From Streptomyces sp. MMG1121 (GTDB taxonomy: Bacteria; Actinomycetota; Actinomycetes; Streptomycetales; Streptomycetaceae), in assembly GCF_001280015.1 (NCBI RefSeq), contig NZ_LGDV01000251.1, positions 310,001 through 374,000 on the forward strand: a stretch of 64,000 nt of DNA, written 5' to 3'. Positions within the stretch are counted from its first letter, which is position 1. The number at the start of each line of letters is the position of its first letter. The translations under genes were made by a program, and so were the position numbers. Shown here one piece after another: positions 7,706 through 15,885 of this stretch. Below the pieces are notes generated by a model, which was given only the letters and a program-made list of their open reading frames with translations, was not told the DNA's origin and made no database searches.

Positions 7706-8920
7706 ATGGAAGAGCAGCGCGCCCTCGGGCCGTGGTGGCGGTACGGGCCCCCGTGGCGAGGCGGCCCGGACGAAGCGGAGCCGCGCCGTGCCCGCCGGCC
7801 CTGGCGGTCCACCGTGCTGGTCACGGTGATCGTGCTGGCCGGCAGCAACTTCGCCGCGCACGGACAGTCCCACCGCGTGCCGTTGGACGGCTACGCGCGC
7901 GTGCTGCTGCTCGTCACCTGCCTCATGCTGCTGTGGCGGCACCGCCACCCCGTCGCCGTGGCCTTCGGCACGGCGCTGGCGGTCCTGGGCTACCTGGCCG
8001 CCGGCTACCCCTACGGGCCGGTGTTCCTCACGGTCGCCCTCGCCTGCTTCAGCGCGGTCGTCGCCGGGCACCGTCGGGCCGCCTGGGCGGCCCTCGGCCT
8101 GCTGTGGGCCGGACACGCGCTGATCGGGCTCTGGCTCTACCGCTGGCTGCCGCCGGCGGGGGACAAGAGCGTGGGCATCACCGAGGAAGTCGTCGTCGGC
8201 ACCTGGATGCTCGCCCTCGTCGCCCTGTCCGAACTCGCCCGGGTACGCCGCGAACAGTGGGCGCGCGAGCGTGCGGACCGCGCCCAGGCGGCCCGCCGGC
8301 GCGCGGACGAGGAACGGCTGCGGATCGCCCGCGAGCTGCACGACGTCCTCGCGCACAGCATCTCCGTCATCAACGTGCAGGCGGGCATGGGACTCGCACT
8401 GCTCGACAGCGACCCCGAGCAGGCCCGGGCCGCGCTCACCACCATCAAGGCCGCCAGCAAGGAGGCCCTCGGCGAGGTGCGCCAGGTGCTCGACACCCTG
8501 CGCGCGCCCGGCGCAGCCCCGCGCGCCCCCGCCCCCGGCCTCGACCGGCTCCCGGAGCTGGTGGAACAGGCGGCGGCGGCCGGTCTGACCGTCGAGGTCG
8601 AGGGCGAGCCCCCGCACCTGTCGCCGGGCGCCGACCTGGCCGCCTTCCGTATCGTGCAGGAGGCCCTGACCAACGTCGTACGACACTCCGGATCGCGGCA
8701 CGCGCGGGTGACGTTCGCCCACGACGGCGAGGCGCTGCGGCTGCGCGTCGACGACGACGGACCCGCGACCGGCGCCGACGCCGGCGGCAGCGGAAACGGG
8801 CTGGCCGGCATGCGGGAGCGGGCGGCGGCGCTGGGTGGCACCATCGAGGCGGGCCCGCGCCGGGGCGGCGGCTTCGGGGTGCTCGCCGTACTGCCGTCGC
8901 ACCTCAGGGAGGACCAGTGA
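7706..8920 (+). CDS. Two-component sensor histidine kinase (DesK/NarX-like, HisKA_3)
   Basis: A 404-residue membrane kinase. The N-terminal half (residues about 28-175) has some six membrane segments and no large extracellular domain, as in kinases that sense membrane or cell-envelope state. The HisKA_3 dimer domain carries RIARELHDVLAHS, with the phosphorylated His at about residue 212. The ATPase domain shows the N-box QEALTNVVRHS, the DDDGP box and GNGLAGM. The stop overlaps the start of the response-regulator gene by 4 bases, so the two form one operon. The start could be the GTG at 7697 or the ATG at 7706; I chose the ATG. Confidence 0.9.
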   Translation: MEEQRALGPWWRYGPPWRGGPDEAEPRRARRPWRSTVLVTVIVLAGSNFAAHGQSHRVPLDGYARVLLLVTCLMLLWRHRHPVAVAFGTALAVLGYLAAGYPYGPVFLTVALACFSAVVAGHRRAAWAALGLLWAGHALIGLWLYRWLPPAGDKSVGITEEVVVGTWMLALVALSELARVRREQWARERADRAQAARRRADEERLRIARELHDVLAHSISVINVQAGMGLALLDSDPEQARAALTTIKAASKEALGEVRQVLDTLRAPGAAPRAPAPGLDRLPELVEQAAAAGLTVEVEGEPPHLSPGADLAAFRIVQEALTNVVRHSGSRHARVTFAHDGEALRLRVDDDGPATGADAGGSGNGLAGMRERAAALGGTIEAGPRRGGGFGVLAVLPSHLREDQ

Positions 8921-9582
8921 TCCGGGTACTGCTCGCCGACGACCAGTCGCTCGTGCGGGCCGGTTTCAGGGCGCTGCTCGACGCACAGCCGGACATCGAG
9001 GTGGCCGGCGAGGCGGCCGACGGCGAGGAGGCGCTGCGCCTGGCGCGCGAACTGGCACCGGACGTCGTCCTGATGGACATCCGCATGCCCCTGCTGGACG
9101 GCCTGGCCGCGACCCGCCGCATCACCGGCGACGCGGGTCTGCAGGACGTGAAGGTGGTCATGCTCACCACCTTCGAACTGGACGAGTACGTTTTCGAGGC
9201 CATCCGCTCCGGTGCCTCGGGCTTCCTGGTCAAGGACACCGAACCGGACGAACTCCTGCGCGCCGTACGCGCGGTGGTGGAGGGTGACGCGCTGCTCTCG
9301 CCGGGCGTCACCCGCCGTCTGATCGCCGAGTTCGCGGCCCGCTCCAAGGAGCCCGCCGCGGCCGGCGCCCTCGCCCGGCTCACCGAGCGGGAGCGGGAGG
9401 TGATGGCGCTGGTGGGCATCGGCCTGTCCAATGAGGAGATCGCCCGCCGACTGGTGGTCAGCCCGCTGACGGCCAAGACCCATGTGAGCCGCGCGATGGT
9501 GAAACTGGGCGCCCGGGACCGCGCCCAACTCGTCGTGCTGGCCTACGAGTCCGGGCTGGTACGCCCCGGCTGGCTGGGCTGA
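8917..9582 (+). CDS. NarL/LuxR-family response regulator
   Basis: A 221-residue partner of the kinase before it, starting at a GTG that overlaps the kinase stop. The receiver domain (residues 1-120) has the acidic pair DD at 8-9, the phosphorylated Asp at residue 54 in VLMDIRMP, the Thr in MLTTF and the Lys in FLVKDTEPDELL. The LuxR-type DNA-binding domain is near residues 150-210, with LTEREREVMALVGIGLSNEEIARRL. It probably binds the palindrome upstream of its own operon. Its last 40 bp overlap the convergent gene that ends at 9543. Confidence 0.92.
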   Translation: MIRVLLADDQSLVRAGFRALLDAQPDIEVAGEAADGEEALRLARELAPDVVLMDIRMPLLDGLAATRRITGDAGLQDVKVVMLTTFELDEYVFEAIRSGASGFLVKDTEPDELLRAVRAVVEGDALLSPGVTRRLIAEFAARSKEPAAAGALARLTEREREVMALVGIGLSNEEIARRLVVSPLTAKTHVSRAMVKLGARDRAQLVVLAYESGLVRPGWLG

Positions 9583-9827
9583 GCCGCCCGCCGGAAGCGC
9601 ACCAGCACGCTCACCACCCGGGCGACGAAGACCACCGGTGCGACGACGAGACCGGTCCACAGCGACGCCGTCTCCAGGGAGCGGGGCAGCTCGAAGAGCA
9701 GGCTCGGTCCCGCCAGGGCGCCGAACAGCACCGCCGCCGCGAAGCCGGCGCTCACCAGCGCATAGCCGGTCTCCACTGTCGCCGCGTCCTGCTGGGCTTT
9801 CGTGCGGCGTCCCCCGTACTCGTCCAT
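9543..9827 (-). CDS. Small two-helix membrane protein (resembles the DUF6332 type)
   Basis: A 94-residue protein with a short charged N-terminus (MDEYGGRRTKAQQDA) followed by two hydrophobic stretches at about residues 20-45 and 55-75 and an Arg/Pro/Ser tail. The pattern resembles small Streptomyces membrane proteins of the DUF6332 type, an assignment I make from memory and hold loosely. Function is unknown. It is convergent with, and overlaps by 40 bp, the response regulator gene, so the end of each transcript may be antisense to the other. Confidence 0.6.
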   Translation of the reverse strand: MDEYGGRRTKAQQDAATVETGYALVSAGFAAAVLFGALAGPSLLFELPRSLETASLWTGLVVAPVVFVARVVSVLVRFRRAAQPSQPGRTSPDS

Positions 9828-9843
9828 CCGGCCAGTCTCATGG

Positions 9844-9885
9844 ACGTGCGCCCGGCGGGCAAACCGCCTCCCGCCGGGCGCACGT
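9844..9885 (-). terminator. Strong hairpin after the MFS drug-exporter-like gene
   Basis: A perfect 16-bp stem (9844-9859 with 9870-9885, arm ACGTGCGCCCGGCGGG) and a 10-nt loop. It lies 15 bp past the stop of the minus-strand MFS gene and before the start of the small membrane protein gene, so it separates the two transcripts. Confidence 0.75.
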
Positions 9886-9900
9886 GTGGAGGCGTTCCCC

Positions 9901-11391
9901 CTAATCGCGGACCGCCACGCGCTCCGCTTCCGCCTCCTTCACGGTGGACCTGGCAACCACGAGGGACGGCTGGGCACGACGGCCGCGCAGGCCCGTGAGG
10001 GTGATCAGCAGTCCGGCCAGCGCGACGCCCGTCACGACGAGGAAGCCGGGCCGGTAGCTGTCGAGCACGGCCCGCGGGGTGGCGTGCGCGGGGGCGCCCG
10101 CGGTCACCACGGCCGTCACCACCGCCAGCAGGAGCGCGCCGCCCACCTGCACCGAGGTGTTGAGCAGACCGGAGACCATGCCCTGCTCCTGGTCCTCGAC
10201 CCCGTTGGTGGCCTGGATGTTGAGCGAGGGGAAGACCAGTGCGCAGGCCGCGCCGATCAGCAGCATCGACGGCAGGATCACGGCGGCGTACACCGGGTCG
10301 AGGTCGACACGCAGGAACAGCGCGTACCCGGCGGCCATGAAGGCGAAGCCGGTCGCGATCAGCCGCTGGGTGCCGAACCGGTCGACGATCGCGCCGACCT
10401 TCGTGGCGGACACCGCCACCAGCGCGCCCGCCGGCAGGAACGCGAGCGCCGTGTGCAGCGCCGACCAGCCGAGCAGGGACTGCATGTAGAGCGTCGTCAG
10501 GAACTGGAAGCCCACATACGAGCCGAAGAAGGCGACCGCGCCGAGCTGGGCGCGGACCTGGCTGCCCGAGCGCAGCACGCCGAGCCGGATCAGCGGGCTC
10601 GGCGAACGCCGCTCGATCTGGACGAACGCGGTCAGCAGCACGGCGACGGCGAGGAAGGACAGCAGCGTGCGGGCGGAGGCCCAGCCGGCCCCGGGTGCCT
10701 GGACGACGGTGTAGACGAGCAGCAGCATCGACGCGGTGGCGAGGACGGCCCCGGGGATGTCGTAGCCGTCGTGGTTCTCCTCGCGGGCGCTGCGCGGCAG
10801 CAGCCTGAGGCCCGCGACCAGCGCGATCAGGGCGATCGGCGCGGGCAGCAGCATGGTCAGGCGCCAACTGGCCTCGGTGAGCAGGCCCGAGAGCACCAGG
10901 CCCATGGAGAAGCCGGTGGCGGCGCAGGTGGTGTAGATGGACAGGGCGCGGTTGCGCAGCGGGCCCTCGGGAAACGTCGTGGTGATGATCGACAGGCCGG
11001 CCGGTGCGGTGAAGGCCGCGCTCAGACCCTTGATGAAACGGCTGGCGATCAGCAGCGGGCCGGAGTCGACGAGCCCGCCGAGCAGTGAGGCGAGCGCGAA
11101 GACGCCGAGGGCGACGAGGAACACCTGGCGCCGTCCGAGCAGGTCGGCGGTGCGTCCGCCGAGCAGGAGCAGGCCTCCGTAGCCCAGGATGTAGCCGCTG
11201 ACGATCCATTGCAGCGTCGAGGTGGACAGATGCAGGTCGGAACCGATGGACGGCAGCGCGACGCCGACCATCGACACGTCCAGCGCGTCGAGGAACATCG
11301 CCGCGCAGAGCACCAGCAGGGTGCCCCACAGCCGGGGAGTCCAGCGGACCGTCGGGGACGCGGCCGCGGAGGTGGTGAGCGGAGAAGTCAT
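9901..11391 (-). CDS. MFS transporter, DHA2 (14-TM) drug-efflux type
   Basis: A 496-residue permease with about 14 hydrophobic segments. MFLDALDVSMVGVALPSIGSDL in helix 1 is the DHA2 motif D1, and the loop GGRTADLLGRRQVFL is MFS motif A; together they indicate a proton-driven EmrB/QacA-like exporter of hydrophobic compounds. The divergent MarR gene 85 bp away and the palindrome between them fit a MarR-repressed drug-efflux pair. Transcription probably ends at the hairpin at 9844-9885. Confidence 0.9.
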   Translation of the reverse strand: MTSPLTTSAAASPTVRWTPRLWGTLLVLCAAMFLDALDVSMVGVALPSIGSDLHLSTSTLQWIVSGYILGYGGLLLLGGRTADLLGRRQVFLVALGVFALASLLGGLVDSGPLLIASRFIKGLSAAFTAPAGLSIITTTFPEGPLRNRALSIYTTCAATGFSMGLVLSGLLTEASWRLTMLLPAPIALIALVAGLRLLPRSAREENHDGYDIPGAVLATASMLLLVYTVVQAPGAGWASARTLLSFLAVAVLLTAFVQIERRSPSPLIRLGVLRSGSQVRAQLGAVAFFGSYVGFQFLTTLYMQSLLGWSALHTALAFLPAGALVAVSATKVGAIVDRFGTQRLIATGFAFMAAGYALFLRVDLDPVYAAVILPSMLLIGAACALVFPSLNIQATNGVEDQEQGMVSGLLNTSVQVGGALLLAVVTAVVTAGAPAHATPRAVLDSYRPGFLVVTGVALAGLLITLTGLRGRRAQPSLVVARSTVKEAEAERVAVRD

Positions 11392-11415
11392 GCCGACGAG
11401 AGTACATGCGCATGC

Positions 11416-11437
11416 ATTGAATGCAAACGCATTTAAT
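11416..11437. promoter_or_regulatory. MarR operator between divergent genes
   Basis: ATTGAATGC, a 4-bp spacer, then GCATTTAAT: 9-bp arms with one mismatch, in an unusually AT-rich island for this genome. ATGCGCAT repeats lie just upstream. Size and place fit a MarR-dimer site covering both promoters of the MFS/MarR pair. Confidence 0.6.
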
Positions 11438-11476
11438 TACGATGCAACAATCTTGGTTCTCTGCTACGGTGCGCTC

Positions 11477-11875
11477 ATGGCGGCGAACAGGGCCGAGCAG
11501 GCGCTCGTGGAGCAGTGGCGGGGCATCCTGGCTCTCCACGCCCGCACCCAGTGCGAGCTGGACCGGGTGCTGAACGGGCACGGCCTGTGCGCCAGTGACT
11601 TCGAGGTCCTCGACCTGCTGGCCGAGGGGGTGGCGGCGGACGGCGGCTGCGCCTACCGCGTGCAGGAGATCTCCGAACGGGTCCATCTCAGCCAGAGCGC
11701 GCTGTCCCGGCTGATCGGCCGCCTGGAGAAGGACGGTCTCGTCGACCGCGCCATGTGCGCCGAGGACCGGCGCGGGGTGCGGGTCGTACTGACGGCCAAG
11801 GGACGCGCGCTGCACGGCGAGGTACGGCCGGTGCAGCGCGCGGTGCTGGCCCGGATGCTGACCGGGACTGGCTGA
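11477..11875 (+). CDS. MarR-family transcriptional regulator
   Basis: A 132-residue protein with the winged-helix core VQEISERVHLSQSALSRLIG and the wing segment KDGLVDRAMCAEDRRGVRVVLT, followed by a short dimerisation helix. The length is at the lower end for the family. It is divergent from the DHA2 exporter and likely represses it until a phenolic or lipophilic ligand binds. Two cysteines (CASDF, AMCAEDRR) could allow redox sensing, but that is speculation. The ATG at 11477 is preferred; upstream in-frame codons run into the operator. Confidence 0.88.
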   Translation: MAANRAEQALVEQWRGILALHARTQCELDRVLNGHGLCASDFEVLDLLAEGVAADGGCAYRVQEISERVHLSQSALSRLIGRLEKDGLVDRAMCAEDRRGVRVVLTAKGRALHGEVRPVQRAVLARMLTGTG

Positions 11876-11882
11876 CCTGGCG

Positions 11883-12659
11883 TCAGATCCTGCCCCTCTC
11901 CCGCCACAGTCCGGCCAGGGAGCGATCGCCGGTCACGCTCGGCACGGGCCTGCGGTTCCACAGCGCGAGGTACAACTCGGCGGCGGGTCCCGACAGTTCG
12001 GCAACGGCCTCGCCGACCGCGTCCCGCACGGTCACCGGCGGCTCGGCCGACAGCCGCACGGTCCACACCGCGTCCGGCCCCGCGTCGACCGCGCGCACCC
12101 GCACGGCACACGGCTCCTCGGTGCGCAGGCGGCTCTTGGAGCGGGCGTGGAAACCGCGCAGCAACTCGTCGATGCCGTCCGCCGCGAAGTCTGCCGTGAT
12201 GTCCGGTGCGATGTCCGGTGCGAAGTCGGGTGTGAGCGGAGAGTCCGCACCGGCGCGCGCCGCCTGGGCGTCGTAGCGGTGGACGGCCGTCTCGTGGGCC
12301 TGTCGGCGCGTCCAGAACGCCAGCGGGGAGGGGTTGGGCGCCCGGTGGAAGGTCCAGCACTCCACGTCGGCGGGCGCGGCCGCCAGGGTGTCGACCAGCA
12401 GGCGGTGACTGTCCCGGTACCAGGCCACCAGCGCGGTGCCGTCCAGGTCCGGCGGGTCGCCGAAGGGGCGCGGCGCGCGCTCCCCGTCGGCCACGAATCC
12501 GGCGGCCCAGCGGTGCACCGCGCCGGTGTGCCGCAGCAGGTCGCGCACCTGCCACTCGGGACAGGTGGGCACCTTGGCGTCGGTCCCCGCGGCCTCGGCG
12601 GCCGCCGCGAGGAGCCGGCCCTCGCGGTCCAGGGTCTGAAGGAAGTCGGCAGTCTCCAT
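11883..12659 (-). CDS. Maleylpyruvate isomerase/mycothiol-dependent (DinB-like) family protein
   Basis: A 258-residue protein of the MDMPI family found in mycothiol-making actinomycetes. Metal-binding histidines are visible in DLLRHTGAVHRW near residue 45 and RRQAHETAVHRYDA near residue 120. The C-terminal half has the separate MDMPI C-domain fold. Members bind a divalent metal and are thought to use mycothiol as a cofactor; the substrate is unknown. Residues about 145-165 (PDFAPDIAPDITADF) are an internal near-repeat encoded by tandem GATGTCCGGTGC units, probably a slippage expansion in the linker. Confidence 0.8.
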   Translation of the reverse strand: METADFLQTLDREGRLLAAAAEAAGTDAKVPTCPEWQVRDLLRHTGAVHRWAAGFVADGERAPRPFGDPPDLDGTALVAWYRDSHRLLVDTLAAAPADVECWTFHRAPNPSPLAFWTRRQAHETAVHRYDAQAARAGADSPLTPDFAPDIAPDITADFAADGIDELLRGFHARSKSRLRTEEPCAVRVRAVDAGPDAVWTVRLSAEPPVTVRDAVGEAVAELSGPAAELYLALWNRRPVPSVTGDRSLAGLWRERGRI

Positions 12660-12714
12660 GGGCAGAGTGTGCCGTACGCACCGCCGGAGAGGCTCTGCCC
12701 TTTTCCCGCCCGGG

Positions 12715-13929
12715 TCAGCGGCCCATCGTCCGCCGTGTCGTGACCCCGATGACCGCGGCGACGGCGGCCAGCGCGGCCACGCTCGTGAGCGCGGTCGGCA
12801 GGGAGAACCAGTCGGCCATGAAGCCGATCGAGGGTGGCCCGAGGAGCATGCCGCCGTAGCCCAGTGTGGAGGCGACGGCGACGCCGGACGGGCCGGTCAG
12901 CGCGCCGGCCCGCTCCACGGCGACCGGGAAGAGATTGGCGAGCCCGAGCCCGGTGACGGCGAAGCCGATCAGTGCCGCCCACACGGAGGGCGCGAGGGAG
13001 CCGAGCAGCATGCCCGCCGTCGCGACCGTGCCGCCCGTGATCACGGTGCGCGCGCGGCCGAGGCGTTCGAGGAGCGTCGTCCCGGTCGCCCGGCCGATGG
13101 TCATGGCCAGCGCGAAACACGAGTACCCGGCGGCCGCCACGCCCGACGACGCCGCGAGGTCCTGCTGGAGGTGGAGAGCGCCCCAGTCGGCCATGGCGCC
13201 CTCACCGTAGGCGGTGCACAGCGCGACCAGTCCGAAGACGAGGACCAGCCCACGGCGCCCGCCGCGCCGAGCGCCGTCACGGTCCGGCTCCGCATGCGGC
13301 CACGGTCCTCGCTCCGGCGGCGCGGGCGGTTCCTGCCGCAGCAGGGCGCGTCCGGCGACAGCGGTGACGAGCAGCCCGACGAGGGTGAGGCCGAGCAGAT
13401 GCCGGGTGGGGGAGAGCGCACCGGCGACCAGGCCGCCGAGACCGGCGCCGATCATGCCGCCGAGGCTGAACGCGGCATGGAACGTGGGCATGATGGGCCG
13501 CCGCAACGCGGCCACCAGATCGACGGCGGCGCTGTTGAAGGCCACGTTGATGCCGCCGTAGGCAGCGCCGAAGACCAGCAGTACGGCGCCGAGCGCGGGC
13601 GCGGAGTGGGTGAGCGGGGGCAGGGCGACGCTCAGCGAGAGCAGCACCGCGCAGACCACGGTGACCGGGTGGCTGCCGTAGCGACGGCACAGCCGACCGG
13701 TGAGGGTCATCGTGATCACGGCGCCGGCGGAGACACCGAGGAGCGCCAGGCCCAGATCACTGGCCGAGGCGTTGGTCTGCTCCTTGATGGCGGGAATCCG
13801 TACGACCCACCCGGCGAAGATGAACCCGTCCAGGGCGAAGAAGGCGGTGAGGGCGATCCGCAGACGAGAGAGGTCGTGACTGCGACCCGGCACGACGCTG
13901 TGCGAGGGGAGTTTGTTTATTAGCGGCAC
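12715..13929 (-). CDS. MFS transporter (12-TM, YbjJ-like)
   Basis: A 404-residue carrier with about 12 hydrophobic helices. The early segment FALDGFIFAGWVVRIPAIKEQ and GRLCRRYGSHPVTVV (motif A variant) resemble the YbjJ-type branch of the MFS. The central loop PPAPPERGPWPHAEPDRDG separates the two halves. The substrate is unknown. The frame opens with a GTG at 13929, but I see no clear ribosome-binding site before it, and a GTG about 12 codons later is also possible. The start region uses rare CTA and ATA codons. It lies 55 bp upstream of the isomerase-family gene on the same strand. Confidence 0.82.
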   Translation of the reverse strand: MPLINKLPSHSVVPGRSHDLSRLRIALTAFFALDGFIFAGWVVRIPAIKEQTNASASDLGLALLGVSAGAVITMTLTGRLCRRYGSHPVTVVCAVLLSLSVALPPLTHSAPALGAVLLVFGAAYGGINVAFNSAAVDLVAALRRPIMPTFHAAFSLGGMIGAGLGGLVAGALSPTRHLLGLTLVGLLVTAVAGRALLRQEPPAPPERGPWPHAEPDRDGARRGGRRGLVLVFGLVALCTAYGEGAMADWGALHLQQDLAASSGVAAAGYSCFALAMTIGRATGTTLLERLGRARTVITGGTVATAGMLLGSLAPSVWAALIGFAVTGLGLANLFPVAVERAGALTGPSGVAVASTLGYGGMLLGPPSIGFMADWFSLPTALTSVAALAAVAAVIGVTTRRTMGR

Positions 13930-14308
13930 AAAGTCAGGTTAGGGGGAGGTCGAGGGGATGGGCAAGAGCTGCCCCGGGCGCTCGCGCGGGCCCGCGACGC
14001 ATGGTGTTCACCTTGCGCGACAACCGAAAACGCGCCGTCACCCGCTTCGGTGACAACGGTCTCTCCCGATGGTGCGGCCGCCCTTGACGCGCCGAGACCG
14101 CCGCCGGTCTGCCCGCGGATCCGTCGATATGGCCCCGACCTGCGCCGACTTGGGTGTTTTCGCATCATCCGAGACGTCAACACGGCTCGGAGCGTGCCCC
14201 GTTCGGGGGTGCTGGCGCGTCTCTGCACGAGGTCTCCGCAAGGAAACAGGCCGGTTAATGCTCGCTCACGAGCTGGTTGCGAGAGGGTGAGCGGGCCATG
14301 ATGGCCCC
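13930..14308. promoter_or_regulatory. Divergent intergenic region with small palindromes
   Basis: No supported gene in these 379 bp. It separates the minus-strand MFS gene from the plus-strand gene at 14309. It holds a small stem-loop GTCACC/GGTGAC at 14037-14054. A perfect 7-bp inverted repeat GGGCCAT-G-ATGGCCC at 14293-14307 ends one base before the next ATG, where a ribosome-binding site should be. This could be an operator or an RNA hairpin controlling translation. Confidence 0.4.
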
Positions 14309-14704
14309 ATGACGTTGGCCTCGCGCGCGCTCGCGCAACTGGCGATCTGGCCCGACCTGAGTCAGACGATTCCGAGCTGCGGTCTGGGACAGGCGGTGAG
14401 TTCGGCCCAGGGCGAGATCGCCCACTTCCACTCGGAGCGCGATGTCGATCTGCGGCTCACCGCGCGGGCCGTCCGGCGGTTCGCCAACGACCTCAAGGAC
14501 TCGGGCGCGATCAGAATCGTGCCCGGCTCGCAGTGGGTGACCCTGCGGCTCGACGCGGCGAGCGACGTCGACCTGCTGCTGACCCTGGTGAGCGTGGCGC
14601 TCCAGGCCCAGCAGAGCTGGCCCGACCCGACCGACCGCCCGCCGATAGGGTGCAACGACCAGCGGGGCGCGGGCTTTGTGAAGGCCGACCTCGGGCGCAT
14701 CTGA
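14309..14704 (+). CDS. Luciferase-domain (DUF5519-like) protein
   Basis: A 131-residue small protein with the conserved core SAQGEIAHFHSERDVDLRLT and IRIVPGSQWVTLRLDA, as seen in Streptomyces proteins annotated as luciferase family or DUF5519. The annotation is historical and no light-producing reaction is implied. There is no signal peptide or membrane segment. A perfect inverted repeat sits right before the ATG, so translation may be controlled or the gene may be read from a leaderless transcript. A hairpin at 14733-14760 follows. Confidence 0.7.
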   Translation: MTLASRALAQLAIWPDLSQTIPSCGLGQAVSSAQGEIAHFHSERDVDLRLTARAVRRFANDLKDSGAIRIVPGSQWVTLRLDAASDVDLLLTLVSVALQAQQSWPDPTDRPPIGCNDQRGAGFVKADLGRI

Positions 14705-14732
14705 GCTGGTCGGGCGCCGTGTGGTCGGGCCC

Positions 14733-14760
14733 CGGACACCCGTCTTCGGGCTGGTGTCCG
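14733..14760 (+). terminator. Candidate terminator hairpin
   Basis: CGGACACC at 14733-14740 pairs with GGTGTCCG at 14753-14760 (8-bp stem, 12-nt loop), 29 bp past the stop of the gene ending at 14704. The remaining gap to 14949 holds no supported gene. Confidence 0.5.
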
Positions 14761-14949
14761 AGCCGTCCGGTGGTCGACGCGGTCAGGATGCGGCCTTCTG
14801 CCTGCGAGGCTGGCCCGGTCCCGCGGCCGGATCCCGGGCGTGCTTGCGAAGCCGCCTCGGTGGCTTGCGGGCCCGTCGCGCCTCACGCCGACGGAAACCG
14901 GACGCCCGCCTGTGAAGCGGACCTTGCTCGTGTCCGAGTCGCTCGCCCC

Positions 14950-15729
14950 TCACACCGCCAGAACCCGGACGCCCGCCTCCTCGAAGCGATGTACCGTCTC
15001 CTCTGCCACCGCCGTGTCCGTGACCAGCGTGTCCACCAGTTCCGCGCCGCAGATCCGGGCGAAGGCCCGCTGGCCCAGCTTGCTGGAGTCGGCGGCGACC
15101 ACGACCCGTTCGGCGCGCTCGCACAGGAGGCGGTTGATCGCGGCCTCCGCCTCGTCGTGTGCCGCCGCGCCGTGTGCGACGTCGAAGGCGACGACTCCGA
15201 GCACGGCCACGTCGAGCGTGATCTGCCCGAGCACCCCGTCCGCGAGCGGGCCGATGAGTTCGTACGACTGCGGGCGCGCGACCCCGCCCGTCACCACGAT
15301 CTTGAACTGGGGCCGTACGGCAAGCTCGTTGGCGATGTTGAGCGCGTTGGTCACGATGGTCAGCGCGGGTGAACCGGCGGAGAGGTCGCCGCGTACGGCC
15401 AGTGCGCGGGCCACCTCCGTGGTGGTCGTACCGCCGGTCAGTCCCACCGCCTCGCCCGGTGCCAGGAGTTCGGCCACGGCCTTCGCGATGCGCTGCTTCT
15501 CGGAGGCGCGGCGGGCCGTCTTGTAGCGCAGCGGGAGTTCGTACGACACCCCGTGCACCACCGCCCCGCCCCGCGTGCGCACCAGCATCTGCTGCTCGGC
15601 GAGCTGGTCGAAGTCCCGGCGGATCGTCGCCGCCGACACCGCCAGCTCGGCCGCCGCCTCCTCGACCTCCAGCCGGCCGCGCTCCACGAGCAGTTCCAGC
15701 AGCGCCTTCCAGCGGGCGTCCCGGGACAT
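14950..15729 (-). CDS. DeoR/GlpR-family sugar-phosphate-responsive regulator (AgaR-like)
   Basis: A 259-residue protein. The N-terminal helix-turn-helix is in VEEAAAELAVSAATIRRDFDQL, near residues 20-42. The C-terminal half is the DeoR sensor domain related to phosphosugar isomerases, with LTGGTTTTEVARAL and GVVAFDVAHGAAAHDEAEAAIN. I start at the ATG at 15729 because ACGGAGGTG lies just upstream. It diverges from the sugar isomerase/aldolase pair at 15886-17661. With repeated sites between them it is the likely repressor of that pair, relieved by a phosphosugar. Confidence 0.88.
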   Translation of the reverse strand: MSRDARWKALLELLVERGRLEVEEAAAELAVSAATIRRDFDQLAEQQMLVRTRGGAVVHGVSYELPLRYKTARRASEKQRIAKAVAELLAPGEAVGLTGGTTTTEVARALAVRGDLSAGSPALTIVTNALNIANELAVRPQFKIVVTGGVARPQSYELIGPLADGVLGQITLDVAVLGVVAFDVAHGAAAHDEAEAAINRLLCERAERVVVAADSSKLGQRAFARICGAELVDTLVTDTAVAEETVHRFEEAGVRVLAV

Positions 15730-15813
15730 CCGCACCTCCGTTCTCCGGTCGTCCTCCGATCGTTCGCCGATCGTCCTCATGAACCCACGGTGACCCTAGC
15801 GCACCCAGTCTGC

Positions 15814-15842
15814 GCTCGAATGCTTGATTGTGCTCGAAAGCT
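15814..15842. promoter_or_regulatory. Direct-repeat operator for the DeoR regulator
   Basis: GCTCGAATGCT at 15814-15824 and GCTCGAAAGCT at 15832-15842 are direct repeats 18 bp apart in the divergent space. DeoR-family regulators often bind such repeats. GCTAGCTATAT beside the second copy could be part of a promoter. Confidence 0.5.
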
Positions 15843-15885
15843 AGCTATATCTTGCAGGAACAATCAGTCTGGGGAGGGTGTGGGC

